A stretch of DNA of 64,000 nt, from positions 1 through 64,000 of the forward strand of contig NZ_JAGHQW010000022.1 of the NCBI RefSeq assembly GCF_017744115.1, read 5' to 3'. Shown here one piece after another: positions 55,801-63,687 of the stretch. A program made the position numbers and the translations under genes. The notes beneath the pieces are model-generated. The model did no database searches. It saw only the letters and a list, made by a program, of their open reading frames with translations, and had not been told where the DNA came from. Position 1 is the first letter of the stretch, and each line of letters opens with the position of its first letter. Origin of the DNA: Salinisphaera sp. G21_0 (GTDB lineage Bacteria > Pseudomonadota > Gammaproteobacteria > Pseudomonadales > Endozoicomonadaceae).

Positions 55801-57462
55801 AACCACTGCATTCGTTGAGACCTGTCGACCATTCACCGGTAGCGCTTTCAGGCAGCATTGCGCCCTAAAGTACGCTGCCCCCATTTTGCCTTCCGGATTA
55901 TTCGGGAAATCCTTAATCACCGCATCCGGTGTGACCTGCTGGTCATTCAACGGCCAGCCATTCAGGCAACATATCGCTTTGAAGCGTGCCAGCTCCAGTC
56001 CTGCCCCGGCCACCTGAAAACTCTTGACTACGGCATCCGGTGTGACTGGCTGGCCATTTAATGGCAGGTTATTCAGATAACATTGCTCTTTAAAGTACGA
56101 TAGTTCTAATTTTGCCCCGGCCATCTGAAAATCCTTAACTACCGCATCCGCTGTGACCGGCTGGCCATTCACCGGCAGGCGGTTCAGACAGCATTGCGAC
56201 TTAAAGCGCGCCAGCTCCAGTATTGCCCCGGTGGCCTGAAAATCCTTAATCACCTCGTCCGCTGTGACCGGCTGGCCATTCAACCTCAGGCTTCTCAGGC
56301 AGCATTCTTCCTTGAAACGCGCTATCTCCAGTATTGCCTTGATGGCCTGAAAGTCATTAATCACCGCATCTGCTGTGACCGGCTGGCCATGTAATGGCAG
56401 CTTCCTCAGGCAGCATTCCTCTTTGAAGCGAGCTATCCCCAATTTGCCTGCCGGACTATCCGGAAAACTCTTAATCACCAGATCCGGTGTGACTGGCTGG
56501 CCATTCAATACCAGGCCATTCAGGCAGCATCGTTCTTTAAAACGCGCCAGCTCCAGTGTTGCCCCGGCTGCCTGGTAACCCTTAACCACCGTATCCGCTG
56601 TGACCGGCCGCCCGTTTAACATCAGGCCCTTCTGGAAACATTGTTCCTTAAAACGGGCCAGCTCCAGTGTCGCTCCGGCTGCGTGATAATCCTGAACCAC
56701 AGCTTCTGCTGTGACCGGCTGGCTATTCAATGGCAGGCCCTTCAGGCAACATCGCTCCTTCAGGCGCCCTATCTCCAGCATTGCTCTGGCTGCCTGATAA
56801 TCCTTGATTACCTCATCCAGTAACACTGGTTTGCCATTCAACATCAGACCCTTCAGCGAACACAGCTCCTTAAAACGTGCCAGCTCCAGTGTTGCGTTGG
56901 CTCCCTGAAAATCCTTAATCACCGCATCCGGTGTCACCTGCTGGCCACGCAACGTAAGGCCCTGCAGGCAACATTCCGCTTTGAAGCGCGCCAGCGCAAG
57001 TATTGCCTTGATTGCCTGGAAATCCTTAACCACCGCATCCGGTGTCACCTTCTGGCCAAGCAACAACAGACCCTTCAGGCAACACTCTGACTTAAAGCGT
57101 GCTATCGCTAGTTTGCACTTATTGTTTCGATCCGGTTTTCGGTTGAATTCTTGAATGACCTGATCCGGCGACACTTTTCTGTTGCCAGCCAGCACGTTCT
57201 CCAAGCAGAGCCTTTGCAGGAAAAAGCCACTTCTGATCGACGTTGTATCATTGCTAAAGGCGGTAAGCACATCAGTAACGGTAACTGTACGTCTTTGTAA
57301 TTGTTTATTTTGCCAAAAGGCTTCTTCCAGTTGTCTGCCATAATCCGGGGTGGTGGCACTGCCTCTATAAGACTGACGGTTTGCGACTCTTTTACCGTTA
57401 AATGTACTTCTACTGCGATCAGAAGGCCTGGCTGAACCGGCTTCCCGGTTACCAGCAGACAC
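52843..57462 (-). CDS. 1539-aa protein: 23 tandem Cys-Cys repeats plus C-terminal nucleotidyltransferase-like domain
   Basis: Family not recognised. Residues 1-117 are polar and basic. From ~118 to ~975 run at least 23 units of 37 or 38 residues with a consensus like ARFKEQCCLRGLLLNGQP then VTPDAVVKDF, and a variable spacer that is either 5-residue (QAAKA type) or 6-residue (PDSPEG type). After a helical stretch and a Pro/Ala linker comes a domain at ~1260-1430 with the nucleotidyltransferase motifs: ITGSYSRFL, then FNDIDI (DxD) and a third acidic strand YNIDLKD. It ends with a helical region. The start is a GTG with no clear ribosome site and no in-frame ATG. No signal peptide. I infer a repeat scaffold presenting a nucleotide-transferring enzyme; target and activity are unknown. 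Confidence 0.8.
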   Translation of the reverse strand: MSAGNREAGSARPSDRSRSTFNGKRVANRQSYRGSATTPDYGRQLEEAFWQNKQLQRRTVTVTDVLTAFSNDTTSIRSGFFLQRLCLENVLAGNRKVSPDQVIQEFNRKPDRNNKCKLAIARFKSECCLKGLLLLGQKVTPDAVVKDFQAIKAILALARFKAECCLQGLTLRGQQVTPDAVIKDFQGANATLELARFKELCSLKGLMLNGKPVLLDEVIKDYQAARAMLEIGRLKERCCLKGLPLNSQPVTAEAVVQDYHAAGATLELARFKEQCFQKGLMLNGRPVTADTVVKGYQAAGATLELARFKERCCLNGLVLNGQPVTPDLVIKSFPDSPAGKLGIARFKEECCLRKLPLHGQPVTADAVINDFQAIKAILEIARFKEECCLRSLRLNGQPVTADEVIKDFQATGAILELARFKSQCCLNRLPVNGQPVTADAVVKDFQMAGAKLELSYFKEQCYLNNLPLNGQPVTPDAVVKSFQVAGAGLELARFKAICCLNGWPLNDQQVTPDAVIKDFPNNPEGKMGAAYFRAQCCLKALPVNGRQVSTNAVVKDFPASPEGKLAIARFKQECCLRRLSLYGQPVTADAVVKGFPDSWEGKLSLARFKESCCLSNLPLNGQPVTADAVIKDFQAVRATLEIARFKEQCCLMGLALNGQKVTPEAVVKDFPDSPEGRLGIARFKEQCCLKGLMLNGQRVTPDAVIKDFQAAKAILEIAHFKEHCCLKGLLLNGQQVTTDAVIKGYEASKAMLALARFKAECCLRGMPINGRQVTVDEVIKYFPDSQEGKLGVAYFKEQCCLSGLLLNGQQITPDSVVQGFPDNPESKLAVAHFKAQCCLMGLRLKGQRVTPEEVVKGFPNSPEGKLGIARFKEQCCLRGIVLNGQPVTPDAVVKDFPNTSESQLGMARFKEKCCLRGILLNGQPVTPDAVARAFPKSPEGKLGLVRFKEQCCLRGLLLNGQKVRQDTVIKAYERGNWLLESAIFYAQLALNASEVNGNTLDNQIVLAAFDKARGNHSARQAEYLMQRLKQPQWYDEANEDQEIIQRAWQILNSVPAKDQHKRLKCVLKFMAMQYELTIDHRSVSAEQVLRSIKTLRCSFQNSRLYFFFLAHCCITGRPVNGRQVHKNQVLESLQSFPRESNLRHALGYWFEQYSSAANLMDELMIRQEHAIAPGRSNYNRREYAAPASPAPSAINPGRAAPHPVQLKEYLKETENTSAAVTVNAAQTLKHGSTERPATGGPECSDNQVPQLNGLTLKALEIIQEINHSYTNPPILITGSYSRFLQNHCLSFNDIDIICTTKVSAETLVEKLRALNTDKDSDIPQGVVIWRVPGCQAIKLPNAYNIDLKDGDLGMKAMGLQVNIDDRVTDAKAAAIQVSGVDRPVWCLPFTEETRLLNNTLEYLAENLDPLTEKLQKGTVFPIPRTILFNHPESPNERIYGLFMRSLLTLNKARQFIALHSAAPPREPDDLTNLLQEQQRLHALTENLQMKLRNHVRRRDFEHRVNGWLLTNPPVNNHQIKGRDFIKALIAMIEPANSAS
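54540..57120 (-). repeat. Tandem array of 111/114-bp coding repeats
   Basis: About 23 in-frame units encoding the 37/38-residue Cys-Cys repeats of the 1539-aa protein. Units are diverged but conserve CTTGAAGCG-like (FK), CAACATTG-like (CC) and TGGCCATTCAA-like (LNGQ) segments on the plus strand. The array also creates long meaningless open frames on the plus strand. Confidence 0.9.
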
Positions 57463-57561
57463 ACACTGGGCATAGGTTGATACCGTTGTTTTCAGAATAA
57501 AACCCTGAACAAAATTAGACTTTAAATACCGCCTTTGACCTCAAAATGATTATTAGGTTCA

Positions 57562-58518
57562 TCAGCCAACCTGTAAAAGTGCCATAAATGCTTTGTTGCC
57601 AAGCTCAACATCTAAAAACTGCACGACGCTGGCTGGCAATGACCTCACCACGCGATCTGCCCTGCCATCATAGCTCAGAGAAAGAAAATCATGGAGCAGA
57701 TTGAGCATATTGCTGTTGGTCAGTGATGAACTGGTTCTTTTGCAGGATGCAAGCCTGGATGGACTGATTGACTTATGTTCCAGCCAATATCTTTCTTCAA
57801 CCGTTTCAATACAGACAGAAAAAGCAATGAGTAAATTTTCTTCCTGCGCGGGATCAATCTCAACGAGACCCTGAAAATTTTCAGATGGCAAGGAGCTGCC
57901 TAAAATCTGTTTGCCAAGGTCTTGAACTTTTTCCCCAAGATGTTCAGGACAGACGAGAAAGTTCCAGTATTCAATGAGGGATTGCTTGACCTCATGGTAA
58001 GGTGCCAGATGCTTAATCCCTGTTATTCCCCGATTGTGCAAAAATAATAAAAGATGGAGATAAACATAAACCGGCTCTCCAACTACTCCACCGAACTTTG
58101 CACCTAAACCGTCGATATGCTGCTTTCTGTTGTCAATAAGCTGAGAAAGTGAAGGAAGCTTGCCAAGTCGGGCCTCTGCAAAGATATTTTTCAGTACAGG
58201 AATACGAACATGATGTTTGTGATAACGCTCTATTTGATGAAAATCGGTTCCCGTAATTCTTTGCAGCTGAGCGATCTGACCAACCAGCGAATTCAAATGA
58301 CTTGGCAATGCCACCGCTGACACTCTGCTTGATGGAAAAACCTGATGTACTTCATAGGAACCAATAGTCCTTTCCGGTGCAGAAGCACTCATCCGGCTCT
58401 CTGCAAGACCGACTTCTGGTTGAGACCTTTTCCGGGAAGAGTCAACTAATGGAGGTTCTGACATCCGTTTTGCACCAGGAACCCGGTGCCCGACAGATGA
58501 GTGATAATGAGTATCCAT
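57562..58518 (-). CDS. Unknown 318-aa protein next to the repeat/nucleotidyltransferase gene
   Basis: Not recognised. A polar leader of ~60 residues (VDSSRKRSQPEVGLAES) contains GSYEVHQV, resembling LGPYEVSHI near the N termini of the paralogues at 60267 and 61869. The remainder is helical, ending FLDVELGNKAFMALLQVG. No signal peptide or membrane segment. It ends 99 bp upstream of the 1539-aa gene on the same strand, so the two may share a transcript. Confidence 0.68.
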   Translation of the reverse strand: MDTHYHSSVGHRVPGAKRMSEPPLVDSSRKRSQPEVGLAESRMSASAPERTIGSYEVHQVFPSSRVSAVALPSHLNSLVGQIAQLQRITGTDFHQIERYHKHHVRIPVLKNIFAEARLGKLPSLSQLIDNRKQHIDGLGAKFGGVVGEPVYVYLHLLLFLHNRGITGIKHLAPYHEVKQSLIEYWNFLVCPEHLGEKVQDLGKQILGSSLPSENFQGLVEIDPAQEENLLIAFSVCIETVEERYWLEHKSISPSRLASCKRTSSSLTNSNMLNLLHDFLSLSYDGRADRVVRSLPASVVQFLDVELGNKAFMALLQVG

Positions 58519-58856
58519 GATATTTAAGTTTCAATTGCCAGGGTTGTTGTCTTGAATTCCTTGCTCCCATGTAAATCCTTATCAACAGTGCCTATTCTAG
58601 ACGACTCTGCTGCTTGACAAGTTCGCTGTCAGGGTTGGTAAATGACCAGGCTGCGTGTCCACAAGAGTTAACGTTCTACATCTCTATTTGAGTGATGGCC
58701 AGCTTTCTACTGCTGGCAGTAGAACTCACCCTGTTTTATGAAACTAAAGTAATAGTTCTTATGTCTTAACTTAATACCCGGACCAAAATGCGGGCTGAGA
58801 GTATTTCCATACCGGGCTTCATTGATAACACCTGAAACAGGAAAGGACCAGGAACC
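58519..58856. other. Leader region of tcyP, 338 bp
   Basis: Just before the ribosome site it holds CGGGCTGAGA (58791-58800), ATACC (58809-58813) and ACACCTGA (58828-58835), which recall parts of a TPP riboswitch. The 3' half of that motif (CTGG..CCAGCG) is missing. A short GTAT / ATAC stem follows CTGAGA. The function is open. Confidence 0.35.
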
Positions 58857-60242
58857 ATGTCTTTAGCAGTACTGACCAATATTTTCATCATGGTAGCGTT
58901 GCTCTATTTGCTCTACCGTTTCCAGAAACACTGCCTGCCGTTCAGCTGGCAGGTATTTATTGCCCTGGGTATGGGCGTGGGTTACGGAGCCTGTTTACAG
59001 CTTTTTTATGGTTACCCTTCTGAGACCCTGACCGAGTCCATCAACTGGTTCAATATTGTTGGTAACGGCTATGTCAGTCTGTTGAAGATGATTATTGTGC
59101 CCCTGGTCATGGTGTCCGTGATCTCGGTTATCCTGAAGCTGAAAGGTGCTGGCACCCTTGGCAGGATCAGTGGCTGGATTCTGACATTGCTGATGGTCAC
59201 CGTGTCTATTGCTGCTGCCATTGGTATTATTTTCGCCCTGGGCTTTGGTTTGAGTGCCGAGTCCATTACCTCCGGTGTTCGTGAAGCGGCTCGTGGGGAG
59301 CAGCTGCTAAACACGGTGACCAGGGTAGAAAACCTGTCAATTCCCTCCATGCTGATCAGTCTGATCCCTGCCAACCCGTTTATGGATATGACCGGAGCCC
59401 GGAGCACCTCCATTATCGGCGTGGTGATTTTCTCCGCTTTTATCGGTGTCGCGGCGCTGGGTCTGGATCCTGAGGAACCTGAAGAGACCAGCCACTTTGA
59501 GCGAACCGTTCACGCTGTCCACGCTATTGTAATGCGTATCGTGACGATGGTATTGAATCTGACCCCCTTCGGTATTCTGGCCTTGATGACCAAAGTGGTG
59601 GCAGGCAGTAACGTCACCGACATACTGCAACTGCTTCAGTTTGTTATTGCCTCTTATGCAGCGCTGATTGCCGTGTTGGTGGTTCACCTGGTCATGATAA
59701 CCATGGTGGGTGCCAACCCCATCCGGTTCATCAGGAAAACGTTGCCGGTACTGATCTTTGCCTTTACCTCCCGGAGCAGTGCGGGCACCATGCCGCTGAC
59801 CATTCAGACTTTGACGAAGGGCCTCGGGGTTTCTGAAGGCGTGGCCAACTTTGCCGCATCTTTCGGTACCACGATTGGGCAGAATGGTTGTGCGGGCATT
59901 TATCCTGCCATGCTGGCCGTGATGATTGCCCCCACCGTGGGTATTGACCCAACCAGCCTCAGCTTTATTGGCACTCTGATAGTGACCATCGCTATCGGCT
60001 CGTTTGGCGTGGCCGGAGTGGGTGGTGGCGCAACCTTTGCGGCACTGATTGTGCTCTCGGCCCTCGGCCTTCCTGTTGAATTGGCGGGCCTGTTAATTTC
60101 CATTGAGCCGGTGATTGATATGGGCCGGACTGTCGTCAATGTCAGTGGTGCCATTACCACCGGCTTTGTCAGTGGTCGAGCCATGGGTGAGGTGGATATG
60201 GAAACCTTCAACCGCAAGGCTTCCCTTGAACTGGATAAGTGA
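58857..60242 (+). CDS. tcyP: L-cystine:cation symporter TcyP (YdjN family)
   Basis: Inner-membrane dicarboxylate/amino acid:cation symporter fold, 461 aa (E. coli TcyP 463). Close agreement with TcyP in diagnostic segments: SINWFNIVGNGYVSLLKMII, LTPFGILALMTKVVAGSN, FAFTSRSSAGTMPL, SFGTTIGQNGCAGIYPAML, GVAGVGGGATFAALIVL and ISIEPVIDMGRTVVNVSG. Cystine uptake is the likely role. AGGA lies before the ATG. Confidence 0.92.
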   Translation: MSLAVLTNIFIMVALLYLLYRFQKHCLPFSWQVFIALGMGVGYGACLQLFYGYPSETLTESINWFNIVGNGYVSLLKMIIVPLVMVSVISVILKLKGAGTLGRISGWILTLLMVTVSIAAAIGIIFALGFGLSAESITSGVREAARGEQLLNTVTRVENLSIPSMLISLIPANPFMDMTGARSTSIIGVVIFSAFIGVAALGLDPEEPEETSHFERTVHAVHAIVMRIVTMVLNLTPFGILALMTKVVAGSNVTDILQLLQFVIASYAALIAVLVVHLVMITMVGANPIRFIRKTLPVLIFAFTSRSSAGTMPLTIQTLTKGLGVSEGVANFAASFGTTIGQNGCAGIYPAMLAVMIAPTVGIDPTSLSFIGTLIVTIAIGSFGVAGVGGGATFAALIVLSALGLPVELAGLLISIEPVIDMGRTVVNVSGAITTGFVSGRAMGEVDMETFNRKASLELDK

Positions 60243-60266
60243 ATGCTGTGGATTTTCTTCCGGGAA

Positions 60267-61829
60267 TCAATCCGGTGGCTGCTCCGGGCTATCCGGATGA
60301 TTTGCCAATATCTTATTCAATGTTGACTTTATGCTATTCAGTGGCCTGCTGACATAACCATTACCATTATCACACATGAGTAACACCCTCTCTTCAAAGG
60401 TATTACCTTCTATTGCTCTTGGCAGAGCATCAATGGATGTTTTGTATTCATTGATAATGGCCCGTCCTTCTTCCTCTATAGTTTCAATCAGGAAGATTAA
60501 CTGCTCTATAACGTCCAAATGCCCGGGATCTACAAGGGAGTAGTTAACCTCGGCAAATAACTTGCCATCGACCCTCTTTTTTGAATCGTATTCAGCCAGA
60601 CCAGAAGACTCATACTCTTTCTCGATCAATCGAACCGCCACATTATAATTTGTGCAGGCCTTTAATAAATCAAAATTTCCTTTATCTTTTTGCACAATCG
60701 TATAGTCAGCTATTTTTCTGTGAATCTCTCGCTTTCTTACAGTGTATTTTTCTGTTTTTATCATCTCCATCAGTCTTGATATCAAATTGCGGAAATAAAA
60801 AACAATCCCGTGATAGCAATCTTGAGGCAGTGTTGATTTGCCTTTCTGATTTATGCTGTCAATAGATGCTTTATCACTCTCTTTAAAAGAGAGTGATTCA
60901 TAGATTTCAACACGACTTATGGATTTTTTAATTTTCCCACGAAGGCACTGTTCAATATGCCTCTCGACAGCGGCCAGCAGTTCCCCGGCTTTACAAATAC
61001 GCTCGAAGGCACTCATATTATTTTCGATCCAGAAAACAAATTTTGGGCTCAATTGAATGCTCGAACCGGAAAAAAGACGCTTGCGATGATTATCAGCATC
61101 GACCCAGGCCATCCAGAAGGCAAAGCTTTTCAACATAAAAATTTCAATATAAGTCCTCAACGATTGATTAAATTCATATTTATTTTTATACCAGTCAGGT
61201 GCTTTATTCGGATCATAAGAAATAAGCTTACTAATTATTACCTCGGATACGGAGTCATTACATGGACGACGGATCTTTTTCGCTATCTCACGGATCACTT
61301 GACCATTGGGAAATCGATAGATCTTCCGGTCAGATTTTAAGAGACTGTCAGTGGCGGAATCCACAGATCTGCTGTCAGATGTCAAAGAGTAGTGAGACTT
61401 TCTGTCAGCAGAGGACCTTCTATCAAGAGAAGAGGTTGTTCCTATGGAGCCCGAACCGCTAAAGGATCTGTCACTGATGCTCGTATCCGAAGTAAAACCT
61501 GCACCGCCAATTTCTTCTGCCCCATTAACTGATGATTGGTTCGTGGGTAAACTTTGAAATCTGATGCTGAAAGATTGTCTGCTATCCTCGTCGTTCAGAG
61601 AGGTAAAATTCAAAGCAGGTTGAATCTTCACGACTATTCTTCCCTTTTCCAGGGAAATTTTATTATCAGGCAGACTACCAGTGAATGTTACCACTTCCTC
61701 TATATGGCTAACCTCATAGGGACCCAGAGATCCGGAACTTGCGGCATCAGCATTCGTTTGAGTTGATTTATGAACAGGAATTCTTCCTGAGAGATCGACC
61801 AATTCAGTTTGATTGATGACCGCATCCAT
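60267..61829 (-). CDS. Unknown 520-aa Ser-rich protein, paralogue of the gene at 61869
   Basis: Family not recognised. Three parts: a conserved N-terminal domain with PVHKSTQT, SGSLGPYEVS, VVTFTGSLPD and KGRIVVKIQPALN (beta-rich, residues 1-95); a variable Ser-rich linker (~95-170); and a helical C-terminal domain with YDPNKAPDWYKNKYEF, LSPKFVFWIENNMSAFE, SLSFKESDKASI, GNFDLLKACTNYNVAVRLI, ending FEERVLLMCDNGNGY. About half of the aligned residues match the neighbour. No export signal or membrane segment. It lies 39 bp downstream of its paralogue and probably in one operon. Confidence 0.75.
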   Translation of the reverse strand: MDAVINQTELVDLSGRIPVHKSTQTNADAASSGSLGPYEVSHIEEVVTFTGSLPDNKISLEKGRIVVKIQPALNFTSLNDEDSRQSFSIRFQSLPTNQSSVNGAEEIGGAGFTSDTSISDRSFSGSGSIGTTSSLDRRSSADRKSHYSLTSDSRSVDSATDSLLKSDRKIYRFPNGQVIREIAKKIRRPCNDSVSEVIISKLISYDPNKAPDWYKNKYEFNQSLRTYIEIFMLKSFAFWMAWVDADNHRKRLFSGSSIQLSPKFVFWIENNMSAFERICKAGELLAAVERHIEQCLRGKIKKSISRVEIYESLSFKESDKASIDSINQKGKSTLPQDCYHGIVFYFRNLISRLMEMIKTEKYTVRKREIHRKIADYTIVQKDKGNFDLLKACTNYNVAVRLIEKEYESSGLAEYDSKKRVDGKLFAEVNYSLVDPGHLDVIEQLIFLIETIEEEGRAIINEYKTSIDALPRAIEGNTFEERVLLMCDNGNGYVSRPLNSIKSTLNKILANHPDSPEQPPD

Positions 61830-61868
61830 AAATGATTTGCTTCTCTTGAGCAGCAGGAACCAACCCGG

Positions 61869-63587
61869 TTAATCTGTCAGGCTGACTGAATGATTTTTCA
61901 ATATGGTAGTCAATGTTGACTTTATGTCCTGTAATGGCTTACAGGCATAACCATTACCATTATCAGACATATGTAACACCCTTTCCTCAAAGCTCTGGCC
62001 TTTTACCGCTCTTGGCAGGGTATCAATACAGGTTTGGTAGTCACTGAGAATGGCTCTGCCTTCTTCCTCCAGGGCTTCAATCAGGACAAGTAACTGCTTT
62101 ATAACATCCAAATCTCCGGGTTCGACCTCGACGTCCAACTGTTCATCGGCCCTCCTTTCTGCATCGTATTGAGCCAAAACAGTCAGTTCATATTCTCTCT
62201 TGATCAACCGAACCGCTAAATTATAATTTACGCAGGCATTTAATAAATCAAAATTCCCTCTCTTTTTTTCCAGAATCGTATGATCGGCTATTTTTCTGGC
62301 AATCGATGCCTCGTCTTTATTATATTTTTTCGATTGTAGCGCAAGCTCTAATTTCGAGATAAATTTGCTGAAATAGAAAAAAATTGCAGAAGAGCAATCA
62401 GATAACAGTTGTGAATCTCTACTTCGACTTTTGTTTTTGATGGATGCTTTATCGCTTTGTTTAAAAGACAGCGTTTCATAAAGCGTAACACGATCTATGG
62501 GATTGGTTCTGGTTGACCCACCAAAGCATCGGTCAACCTGATTTTCGACACTGGTAAGCAGCTGCGCAGCTTCACAAATAGACTCGAAGATACTGGTATT
62601 ATTTTCAAACCAGAATACAAATTTTGAACTCAACGGATAACTCGAAAGATCAGCCGAACCTGTAAAAAGATTCATGCCTTTACCATTCGCATCATGCCAG
62701 CCCATACCATTGGCAGCGCTTTTCAAAATGAAAGTTTCAACACTAGTGATCAAAGACCTTATAAACTTGTATTTACTTATGTACCAGGGAGGTACGGTGC
62801 TCGGATCATAAGTGATAAGCCTGTTAAATATCATTCTGGATACAGGGGCTTTACGCCGACCCGGGACACTTATCATGTCAGCGATCTCGCAAATCTTCTG
62901 GCCATTTCTGAATAGAGCGTTATTGGCAGAATTCAAAGAACTGCTGTTAGAGTCTACGGAATAGCAAGACTCTCTGCCAGAAGATGCCATTTTATCAAGA
63001 GAAGACGATGTTACTGATAAAGCTGAACCGGTAACAAATCCTTCAGAGACGCTCGTATCTGAAGATACCGAATCCTCTCTCATTGCTGGCAGGACTGGTT
63101 GCCTGATAACCCTCTGAACATGAGCTGCTGAATGACTGTCAATACCGGAATCTCCAGAACTGTGAGATCCGGAAGCTGTATTCACTGGTATTGACTCACT
63201 GTTGTCCACATTTGTACATTCAACATAGTAATCCCAGTCAAAGTCTTCACTGCCAGCAGCTTCTGTTTCTGTCAGGTTTGCGGGTGTCTGATTCACGGGT
63301 AAGCTGCGAAATCTGATGCTGAACGATGTGCCATTGGCCTCTTCGTTCTGGGCGGTAACATTCAAAGTCGGATAAATCTTCACGACGACTCTGCCCTTTT
63401 CTACAGTAATTTCCTTATCAGGCAGGCAACCGGTAAACATTACCACTTCGTCAACATCTACACGACTGACGTCATAAGGCCCCAAGGATCCCGACGTTCC
63501 TGCGTCAGGCTCCGTTTGAGTTGATTTGTGAACGGGTGTTTGACCAGAAAGGCTGGGTAATTCAGTGTAATTGACAACCGTATCCAT
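61869..63587 (-). CDS. Unknown 572-aa Ser-rich protein, paralogue of the gene at 60267
   Basis: Same three-part layout as its neighbour, with a longer Ser-rich linker (SGSHSSGDSGIDSHS). The start is set at the ATG at 63587 because MDTVVNYTELPSLSG aligns with MDAVINQTELVDLSG of the paralogue, and the DNA just upstream (GAAGCAGATCATTATGG against GAAGCAAATCATTTATGG) is also conserved; an ATG at 63617 would add 10 unshared residues. The conserved C terminus FEERVLHMSDNGNGYACKPL followed by IKSTL marks the shared domain. AT-rich codon use relative to tcyP. Confidence 0.75.
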   Translation of the reverse strand: MDTVVNYTELPSLSGQTPVHKSTQTEPDAGTSGSLGPYDVSRVDVDEVVMFTGCLPDKEITVEKGRVVVKIYPTLNVTAQNEEANGTSFSIRFRSLPVNQTPANLTETEAAGSEDFDWDYYVECTNVDNSESIPVNTASGSHSSGDSGIDSHSAAHVQRVIRQPVLPAMREDSVSSDTSVSEGFVTGSALSVTSSSLDKMASSGRESCYSVDSNSSSLNSANNALFRNGQKICEIADMISVPGRRKAPVSRMIFNRLITYDPSTVPPWYISKYKFIRSLITSVETFILKSAANGMGWHDANGKGMNLFTGSADLSSYPLSSKFVFWFENNTSIFESICEAAQLLTSVENQVDRCFGGSTRTNPIDRVTLYETLSFKQSDKASIKNKSRSRDSQLLSDCSSAIFFYFSKFISKLELALQSKKYNKDEASIARKIADHTILEKKRGNFDLLNACVNYNLAVRLIKREYELTVLAQYDAERRADEQLDVEVEPGDLDVIKQLLVLIEALEEEGRAILSDYQTCIDTLPRAVKGQSFEERVLHMSDNGNGYACKPLQDIKSTLTTILKNHSVSLTD

Positions 63588-63687
63588 AATGATCTGCTTC
63601 ACCTTGACTGTCAGCATTCAAGTGGATTTTTAACTGCAAAGCATAACGGCTGCCGGATAATCTGCAGATATTCTTTGTTTACTTTTG

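Noticed and set aside
54316-56823. A series of long plus-strand open frames with repeated sequence, up to 298 codons
   Set aside because: They are antisense readings of the Cys-Cys repeat array and inherit its periodicity; the minus-strand gene explains them.
54540-57120. Regular ~112-bp repetition taken as a possible CRISPR or satellite array
   Set aside because: Units are in frame, diverged in a codon-wise manner and part of one long ORF; there are no unique spacers.
54540-57120. Resemblance of VTPDAVVKDF plus helix to TAL-effector-type DNA-binding repeats
   Set aside because: The TPDxVV match is short, units are 37/38 rather than 33-35 residues, and I see no hypervariable residue pair at the base-reading position. 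Structural search could reopen this.
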